Both the position numbers and the translations under genes were made by a program. A stretch of DNA of 64,000 bases from Datnioides undecimradiatus. Lineage: Eukaryota > Chordata > Actinopteri > Lobotiformes > Datnioididae. Each line of letters begins with the position of its first letter. Position 1 is the first letter of the stretch. This document shows positions 57,990-64,000 of the stretch, in pieces. The stretch is from positions 3,646,425 to 3,710,424 of the forward strand of contig WARS01000090.1 in the NCBI GenBank assembly GCA_008933995.1, in the 5' to 3' direction. The notes below the pieces were generated by a model. It did not search any database. It saw only the letters and a list, made by a program, of their open reading frames with translations, and was not told where the DNA came from.

Positions 57990-58240
57990 TCAATCAAAGA
58001 CAAATAATTCTAGGGTAAAGAGGCGAGCAAGGGGGTCGAGAAATCCTTGGCTAACTGGGATTTGCTGCTGATGGCAGCGGTGGTAAAATGCCCTAATGGG
58101 ATTAGTGTATAATGCCTATATCTAACAAAGAATGAATCTTCAATCTCAACTTTTAAATCAACCTTAATGACAAGTCCTTTAAGTTTTAATAGAGACTGAA
58201 CATCTATAATTTGAAGACAACTGGCCAAACTCGATCTGCT
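57990..58240. other. Candidate conserved non-coding element
   Basis: Repeat-free segment with ATCAAAGACAAATAATTC, GCCCTAATGGGATTAGTG, TAATGACAAGTCC and TTTTAATAGAGAC. Its lack of low-complexity DNA over 250 bases is notable for this window. Inferred only. Confidence 0.3.
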
Positions 58241-59329
58241 AAGGCAGATTGTGTGATTATGGTTAGAGCTACAGAGCAGATACTGAATGGAGCTTGCGAT
58301 GAGCTGTTAAGACTTCGACAAGACTGAAACTTTCAATCGCACAACAAGGATGTTTGAGGACGACTTCGATCCGGTGTTGTTTCATCCAGCTCAGTCACAC
58401 CCTGGTTCATTTCACACCAATTGCCCTTCAGAGGAAATGGTGTCGGTCTACTCTCGAGCTTCAGGAGCAGCCTGTTTGTGGTGAAAACACGACTTAACCT
58501 CTGTTTAATCCAACCGCAAGGTTTAAGCTAATGGCTCAAACATTAGGATATCAACCCAAGCAACAGAGCTGGGGTGCACACAGATGGACGTGATAGCTGG
58601 CCACACTGATGTCTGAATGAAAGAAAGATATAGTTAGAAACCATTTTCACTGCTGTGGATAGAAACTTTGCAAACTGCAAAGTATTTAAGAAGACTGTTC
58701 ACAGTCGTGGTGACACTAGATCTAAGAGGGATCTTGAAGGGGCAGAATCTTGTAAATGTACGAATATTGTAAATGCCCTGTGTTTTAACATGCATGTGAT
58801 TAAGTGATTTACAGAGAGTAATTGGTATCAGAAAGCAATTTCTGAGGTTTTGCCCACCCACACTCAGTATTTCTCCTACCACTGTTGTCTTTTAACAACG
58901 CACAAGAAGAAAAGCGGGTGTGATTGAGCAGACTTTGCTGTGGATCTTTGCTATGATACTATAAAGTCACACCTTACTCAGTTAGGTTTTAATTATTTGT
59001 ACTTTATTTGTATTTGCAGTGAAACGGGCACAAGTATATTTATGAGAAACAGCTGCGGCGCATCACTCAGGCACAGAGAGTACCCAAAAAGGCAGCTGTG
59101 GTGTTTTGGTGGTGTCTGGGATTGCTGGGAGCCAACAAGTCCAGAGTTGCTGTTGTCTGTACAGCACAAATCAATGGAATTCACACAGAGGCTGAGTAGA
59201 ATGATTTCAACACAACAACCCTAAATAAATGCACTGAGGAGCATCTGAGAGCGCAGTGATGCGTTTATATGCCATACAGTTATTTATCGACACGGAGCGC
59301 GGTTTAAATAGCCATAGAGATTAGAAATA
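58241..59329. other. About 1.1 kb of unique DNA, no gene seen
   Basis: A 94-codon plus frame at 58940-59224 crosses an acceptor-like TTTGTATTTGCAG (ending 59019) that is followed at once by TGA in one frame and by no donor. Not called. Confidence 0.4.
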
Positions 59330-59663
59330 GACGCATGAACGCTACACAACTGCTGTTGGTTATAGCTACTGCAAGTTATTTCTTCATTTTGTGCCTTTCA
59401 ACCGTCCACAATCACCGATGAGAACTGTTGTAGTCTGCAAAATGTCAAAAAGTTCACATGTTGGCCCCCTGCTCCTGGTCCATTGAGCATCTTGTGGCAA
59501 AGCGAGAGCTCATTAAAATGAAGTCATGATGGGAGAAAGGAGGAAGCTGAGTGAGCTGGGGACTGCGGTAAAATTATGTTTTGTCAAATAATTCTGCAGT
59601 CAGCTGTCTCTATAATTTTCTATTAAAGCTGGATGCTGTAATGCTTTGCTATTTCTTTTTCAG
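59330..59663 (+). promoter_or_regulatory. Repeat-free region and splice acceptor before the start exon
   Basis: About 330 bases of unique sequence lead into the pyrimidine tract TTGCTATTTCTTTTTCAG that ends at 59663. The absence of simple repeats right up to the exon, and cores such as GAGCTCATTAAAATG and AAATAATTCTGCAG, suggest selective constraint. The acceptor is seen directly; regulatory content is inferred. Confidence 0.35.
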
Positions 59664-59755
59664 GCGACGTGGACAACTTTGAATTCTGAACGTACAGATT
59701 ATGTAGAAAAGCTTCACGTGTAGCCAGTATATTAAGATGGCATCTGATCACCAAG
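59664..59755 (+). CDS. Exon with 5' UTR and start codon (MASDHQ...), gene unidentified
   Basis: A consensus acceptor (CTATTTCTTTTTCAG) ends at 59663 and a near-perfect donor (CAAG then GTAAGAAT) follows 59755, giving a 92-base exon. ATG at 59737 sits in strong Kozak context (A at -3, G at +4) and encodes MASDHQ plus one base, so the next exon joins in phase 1. An in-frame TAG at 59704-59706 lies upstream, which fixes this ATG as the first possible start in frame. That TAG follows directly after an ATG at 59701, a minimal two-codon upstream frame. The exon therefore looks like a second or alternative exon of a plus-strand gene whose body lies outside the window. Mammalian beta-B2 crystallin begins with the same six residues, but its first coding exon is longer and no crystallin exon follows here, so I do not name the gene. 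Confidence 0.55.
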
Positions 59756-59811
59756 GTAAGAATCATACTCTCTTTAGCTCTCTCTCTCTTTATAACACTC
59801 TCTCACTCTTT

Positions 59812-59837
59812 TACACACACACACACACACACACACC
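59812..59837. repeat. (CA)n microsatellite
   Basis: Clean CA tract 56 bases after the donor; interrupted CA blocks continue at 59970-60120. Confidence 0.95.
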
Positions 59838-61213
59838 ACTCTTGAAGAAGGAGGTGAAAAGCTCTCAGCTGAATTGATTGGCACTAAATGGCTCATACTT
59901 GAAATCAGTCCAGATTACTGGCTGGCTAATGTGCTTGAAACAACTTACTTACCTCGTCCTCTCATGCAACACACGCACACGCGAACACACATGTATGCAC
60001 TCGAATACATCCCTTTTGCTCGTTCATTGCGGCACTTACATCCACATACACTCACGCGCTCCTGCATATGTCCCTGACTCTCTTCTCTCTGATTGATATA
60101 CGAACACATAAACACGCACAGTTGTGTAGTGTGAGGCATGTCGGTGCTGTCTTTTTATCCCCCCGGGCCCACTTCCAGCTACCAAGTCATCAGCTTGAGG
60201 ATATGATCAGCTCTCCTGACTCTTGATTCTACGAATCCAGGAGTACCCTCAAAGTTAAAATTCACCGCCTGGGTCTTGTTTTAATAGTTTTGGTCGTCCG
60301 ATGGCCTGTGATGATGCTTCAATCATCACTTTGTTTGCTGAGATCTGAGAGTGTGGCAATGCAAATAACAGTAGTCAGATGATCACACAGGCGGTAAATA
60401 AGTGCCGTCTAAATGTCAGTTATAATTATCCCGTATATGCACAGGCTCATCGGCACAGTAAATACAGTAGATTGAAAAATGAACAAGGTAGAAGCAAAAC
60501 CAAACTTTATGTGTTTTTTTTTCAAAAGTGAAGTGACCGATATGCAAATTTTAAGACCAGTGCAGATTTTCAAAGGGAAAATCCACAGATCGCTAAATTC
60601 TTGAGGTGGAATGAAAAAAGACCTTTTCTTTATAAATCATAAACTGGTTTTTGCACCAATGTGACTTTGCCAAGGTACTCAGAAGGCTGCTTTATTAAAC
60701 AAGAAACTTTATTAAAGTTAAATATTCTTTTTTACAATTCAGAGTTACACCAATACACAAACATAAGCATGATATATCAGGAAAAAAAACAAACATTTTG
60801 CATATCCCGGCATAATGGGAACATATACACGGATCTTAATTTTCGCATGATTATAAGTATGTTGAAAGCAATGTTCTCGTAATTTCTCATATTTAATCAC
60901 ATTGTCAGTAATGCTAGTTTGAAAAATGGGCTGTTCTCCAACAGAAAACGCGTGAATGAAACTCTCCTCTTTCCAACTCCCAGGAACCAACAGGAATAGA
61001 AGTTACAAGAACAACTCTGGATTTATTTCCTAAAGACATCTCTCAAAGAAAGAACCATGCTGGCAGCCTGGGTGGAGGTGGAGAGGGGAGAGCCCACAGG
61101 GACTGGTGGAAGCTTGGAAGGCTGGAACCAATCAGCTCCCAGGAACCATCCACCCCGTTGATCCTCCACTCAGTCAATTAACCAGAATCACCTGCAATTT
61201 ATCAGACACTCAC

Positions 61214-61214
61214 A

Positions 61215-61264
<50 letters not shown>

Positions 61265-61278
61265 CACACACACACACA
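61214..61278. repeat. Compound (CA)n-(TA)n-(CA)n microsatellite
   Basis: CA at 61214-61250, TA to 61264, then CA to 61278. Confidence 0.97.
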
Positions 61279-62206
61279 TGTTGGTAGTTAATATGGAATG
61301 ATGCATTTCATCACATACAAAGCAAAACTCAAGGCAAGGCAAAAAGTGGAGAAGCAATCCAGCCCCCTCCCTCTCTCGGCCCTCACCTACACTATATTTT
61401 TATGTACAAGTGTGAAATTTTGATTGTAGCCCATAAATACTTTGTTGATCAACAGTCATTACCTAGTTCCTGACTTTTTTTTTAATGATCACAACATTAT
61501 ATGAAAAAAAAAAAAAGGTTAATGGCTGCAGCTGTGTTGTGAGATCTGCTGCAACGAGACATGACACGAGTGATCACAGGAGCAATAAAAGGTTGTCATA
61601 TTTAATAAAGCCAAAAATCATCCCTTAATTGAGCTGCTGCATTTGTGCTTGTAAAACATGGCGGAACAAGCTGTAAGTTCAGTGTAAAAGATGCGGTCGC
61701 AGCCAAACTAAAAATGCATTCTAAACTTCAGCAGCCTGAAGTAGCCAAATCAAGTGTGTATCTTTGTCCTGGCAGTCGTATGGAGGTTTATTGTTAGTGT
61801 CTTGGCAACAAACTGGCGTGTGACTGCCAGAAAGTTTTCCTCCGCTGTGGCTCGGCAAGGTCCCGGAGTCCAGGGAAACTTTGCAAGATTGATTTGGCCA
61901 ACTTGGACCGCTAAAGCCTTGTGAACTTTAAAATGGAACTTTGTGTAGCCAGTGGCTTCCAAGTTGTGTTAATGAAGACACCATATCAACAGGATTTCTT
62001 TACTTATTCCAATAGGGACACATAATAAGTCAAACCTCTATGTCAATAAAACTGCCCACCCAAACTCCTACTTGAATGAAGCAAATAAAAGGCCATATGC
62101 TAGTAACTTAGTTCACTGAACTTTAAGCTAGGAGCAAGCTGTCAAAACCCAAAACGTTTGACAGGTATATTGATGGAGATTGTGATGTTGGTGGGAACAG
62201 AACACA

Positions 62207-62580
62207 TACACTACTCACAATAAGTTGGGGATATTGTTATTTACATGAGTGCTTTTCCTACTTGGTCTGAATTTTAATGAAATAAGTAAAAGTTCCCTTT
62301 GATATTACTAATAATGAATGAGAAGAAACACCATTTTCATTAGTTTAATATTCATTACCCCAAAAATTTAGACAATAACAAGGATAGCCCCAAACATTGA
62401 CAATGTCAGTAGCGGGTGTTTCCACCATTTGCCGCAATGACAGCTTGACAGCGACGTCTCATGCTCCTCACTAGCCTCATGATGTTGTTCTGAGGCAATG
62501 CGTTCCACTCTTCCACAAGTGACGCTGATTTTGGATAATTCTTTGTAGATTGTGTGACTGACTTCTTTTCCCATAATTTA
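62207..62580 (-). mobile_element. 3' end of a Tc1/mariner-type transposon
   Basis: On the minus strand a frame reads SLVEEWNALPQNNIMRL, then VRSMRRRCQAVIAANGG and NTRY followed by stop at 62413-62415. This is the characteristic C-terminus of Tc1-like transposases (EEW..IPQ..I..L..SM.RRC..VI.A.GG.TRY). About 200 bases beyond the stop, the element ends in CACTACTCACAATAAGTTGGG (read on the plus strand from 62209), a terminal repeat of the ACTACTCACAA type, next to a TA dinucleotide at 62207-62208 as expected for TA-targeting elements. The N-terminal and catalytic parts and the other terminal repeat were not found, so this is a truncated, inactive copy. Another minus frame over the same bases (62368-62574) is a shadow. 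Confidence 0.85.
62413..62531 (-). pseudogene. Tc1-like transposase fragment (C-terminal end)
   Basis: Roughly the last 40 codons of a Tc1/mariner transposase with an intact stop. The catalytic DDE domain is absent. The arginine-rich RRRCQAVI and terminal GGNTRY motifs make the assignment; the family's full length is about 340 residues. Upstream codons (STKNYPKSA) remain open but match the family less clearly, which may mark decay or the truncation point. Confidence 0.8.
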
Positions 62581-62629
62581 TACAGCTTTTAACCAAATAT
62601 TGCTAAGTTTTTCTATGTTGTTGTCATAA

Positions 62630-63200
62630 TTCAGGAAGTCGAGGAACCGAATTAATTCAGTTCAGCTCAAAGGTACGTGCCTTAAGTGTGCTCAAAATAG
62701 TGTATTTCATGAAATAATGACCTATTCTATAATATTTATTATGTACACATATTATATACACACCTTAGAACATGCTCCATTAACGAGTAATTATTAATTT
62801 CTCACTTTTTAAAAGAACACGTATCGGTACTGGTAACAGTATTCGTGATTATTTTATAACTGGACTCTTGTACTGTTGCAATGTTTACTGCTTGTGTTGA
62901 CACACTCCTGGAATATGTGATCCAGGTGGGAGATATCGGAGCCTGGGAAGGGCTGCTGAAACGTGCACTGAAATACGCGTCTGGTGTGAAGCGGCCTGCT
63001 GACTCGTGTGTAACTCTGCTCTGAACACGTCCTTTCAAGTGTGCCTTTGAGGGTATTGCCTAAAGTGCTGTTGCCCACAAAACTCTCATTCTCACAATGG
63101 TGAGTCAAATGAAGCGGTTCTGAATTGATTCCCGTCTGGTGGACAGTTCAAAAGATTCAAAGAATCAAAAGAACGTGTTTCCCTAGCTCTAGTTTGAAGA
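62630..63200. repeat. Possible non-autonomous hAT-like element
   Basis: The right side reads CTGAATTGATTCCCGTC then TTCAAAAGATTCAAAGAATC and GAACGTGTTTCCCTAGCTCT. The left side carries GGAACCGAATTAATTCAGTT. Paired GAATTGATTC/GATTCAAAGAATC-type ends around anonymous DNA resemble fish hAT-related short elements. Ends and target duplications could not be fixed. Confidence 0.3.
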
Positions 63201-63299
63201 CCGATAACTGTATACTGATGGGTCCAGGAGAAATGAATTAAATTCATAAAGAGACGTCTGATGTAATTTACCTCAGAAAATAATTAGTTTTCACTCAGA

Positions 63300-63311
63300 T
63301 ATATATATATT
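63300..63311. repeat. Short (AT)n run
   Basis: Six AT units. Confidence 0.8.
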
Positions 63312-63491
63312 TAGTGTTGTCCAACAGGGAGAAGTTCTGAAGAAGTTTTATTTTGACAGTTTTTGGCTTCTCCCTGGTCGAAATGACCCGACTCAACCCT
63401 TTCATCCAAGTTTTTTGCAGCTATATTCACCTTTGTCTTCTTTGTGAAGAGGGAAGGAGGGTTGGAATGTAATTTCTAACTCTTTCTCCAG

Positions 63492-63594
63492 AAGCTTTCC
63501 TTGTTTGTTTTATACAAAGGTCATGGATGTTTGGATGCCTGCTGTGGTGCCCAGCACACTTAATGGGACCTTTACAGTTTTCGCCCCCACAGAG
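63492..63594 (+). CDS. Possible exon encoding the start of a FAS1-like domain
   Basis: An acceptor-like CTCTTTCTCCAG ends at 63491 and GAG|GTAGCT gives a donor at 63595. The 103 bases between are open in one frame that ends NGTFTVFAPTE. The G-x-FTVFAPT-x-x-A-(F/L) signature is the hallmark of the first strand of fasciclin-1 (FAS1) domains, as in periostin, TGFBI and stabilins. Read-through past the donor would continue VALLLEA, also signature-compatible, but soon enters CA-rich sequence. Residues before the motif fit the family only loosely. It could be a genuine exon, a decayed one or coincidence. No neighbouring FAS1 or EGF exon was found. Confidence 0.3.
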
Positions 63595-64000
63595 GTAGCT
63601 CTGCTTCTGGAGGCCATAACAAGCCCTGCAAGAGTGTCAAACTGGCTGAAAACAAGGATGTTCAGACGCATGCACACGTTAGACTTCACGGACAAACACG
63701 CACACAAACATGTACCCATGCACGTGCGCGCATATCCCTCAAACTATTACACCTCCACATCGCCGGCTGGCTCCCCACTGAGATGCCTTCTGTTCAGCAG
63801 ACAGATTCTACATGTTTACAGCTAATGGATCTCAATTGCCGTATATTCACGTCCCCTGGACGAAATAAACTGTGTTTCTGTGTGTATCTCTGCGTGTGGG
63901 TTATGTGTGCATTTTCATCTATTCATTTTTCCCAGATGAGATATATTGAGCTTGTGCGCCAGTTCCAACACAGCCATTCAGAGAACAGTCGACACGGAGC
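63595..64000. other. Right end of window, no further feature seen
   Basis: Interrupted CA/GT alternation near 63670-63730 and 63870-63910. No splice-bounded exon. Confidence 0.45.

Larger units (their letters stand above)
59756..62206 (+). other. Presumed intron after the start exon
   Basis: Contains CT repeats (59770-59812), CA tracts and otherwise unique AT-rich DNA. No further exon was recognised up to the transposon at 62.2 kb. Intron status depends on the exon call at 59664. Confidence 0.35.

Noticed and set aside
59664-59755. Naming the exon as beta-B2 crystallin because it encodes MASDHQ
   Set aside because: Six residues are too few, the exon boundary falls earlier than in the mammalian gene, and no crystallin exon was seen in the following 4 kb, although crystallin genes are compact.
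62368-62574. 68-codon minus frame over the transposon
   Set aside because: It is an out-of-frame shadow. The transposase C-terminus lies in a different minus-strand frame.
1-64000. CRISPR arrays, operons, prophage or toxin-antitoxin modules
   Set aside because: All direct repeats are simple sequence or eukaryotic dispersed repeats. Gene density and splice signals are those of a vertebrate genome.
1-64000. tRNA genes and well-known vertebrate microRNAs
   Set aside because: No A-box/B-box pairs with cloverleaf potential and no match to the handful of mature microRNA sequences I could check by eye. Covariance-model search would be needed to exclude them fully.

Overview
The window reads as nuclear DNA of a teleost fish, probably a spiny-rayed (percomorph) species. 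It is AT-leaning and unspliced, very rich in (CA)n/(GT)n microsatellites, and carries degenerate copies of interspersed repeats that I recognise from teleost genomes. There are no operons, ribosome binding sites, tRNA or rRNA genes, CRISPR arrays or dense coding. The largest open frames are either microsatellite read-through or no longer than chance predicts for 64 kb in six frames. I therefore read it as a gene-poor stretch, either an intergenic desert or very long introns.

Layout. 1-20 kb: mostly unique AT-rich DNA, with microsatellite clusters at 2.1-2.6, 7.0-8.0 and 14.6-17.1 kb, a teleost MITE-like repeat at 3.6 kb and a TAATGA-rich repeat at 11.7-12.2 kb. 19.6-21.3 kb: two polypurine tracts around a homeodomain-motif island, then one of the longest GT tracts and a decayed tetranucleotide array. 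24.4-25.5 kb: a few short open segments with good splice sites. 27-30 kb: GT/GA compound arrays and a 660-bp polypurine tract. 34.2-34.5, 40.5-40.75 and 42.95-43.1 kb: three further teleost repeats. 44-59 kb: long quiet stretches holding candidate conserved non-coding elements and simple repeats. 59.66-59.76 kb: the best gene evidence, a spliced exon with a start codon in strong context. 62.2-62.6 kb: the 3' end of a Tc1/mariner-type transposon on the minus strand, recognised from its transposase C-terminus and terminal repeat. 63.5 kb: a short splice-bounded frame resembling the start of a FAS1 domain.

How it fits together. The plus-strand exon at 59.66-59.76 kb implies that a gene begins, or has an alternative start, near the right end and continues past the window. 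I could not name the gene. The unique islands upstream could be its regulatory DNA, but that is inference and needs alignment with other fish. I found nothing I would defend as a new biological system. The most useful items are the start exon with its minimal ATG-TAG upstream frame, the transposase remnant, the FAS1-like frame, the polypurine-flanked homeodomain island and the 16-bp palindrome at 1.52 kb.
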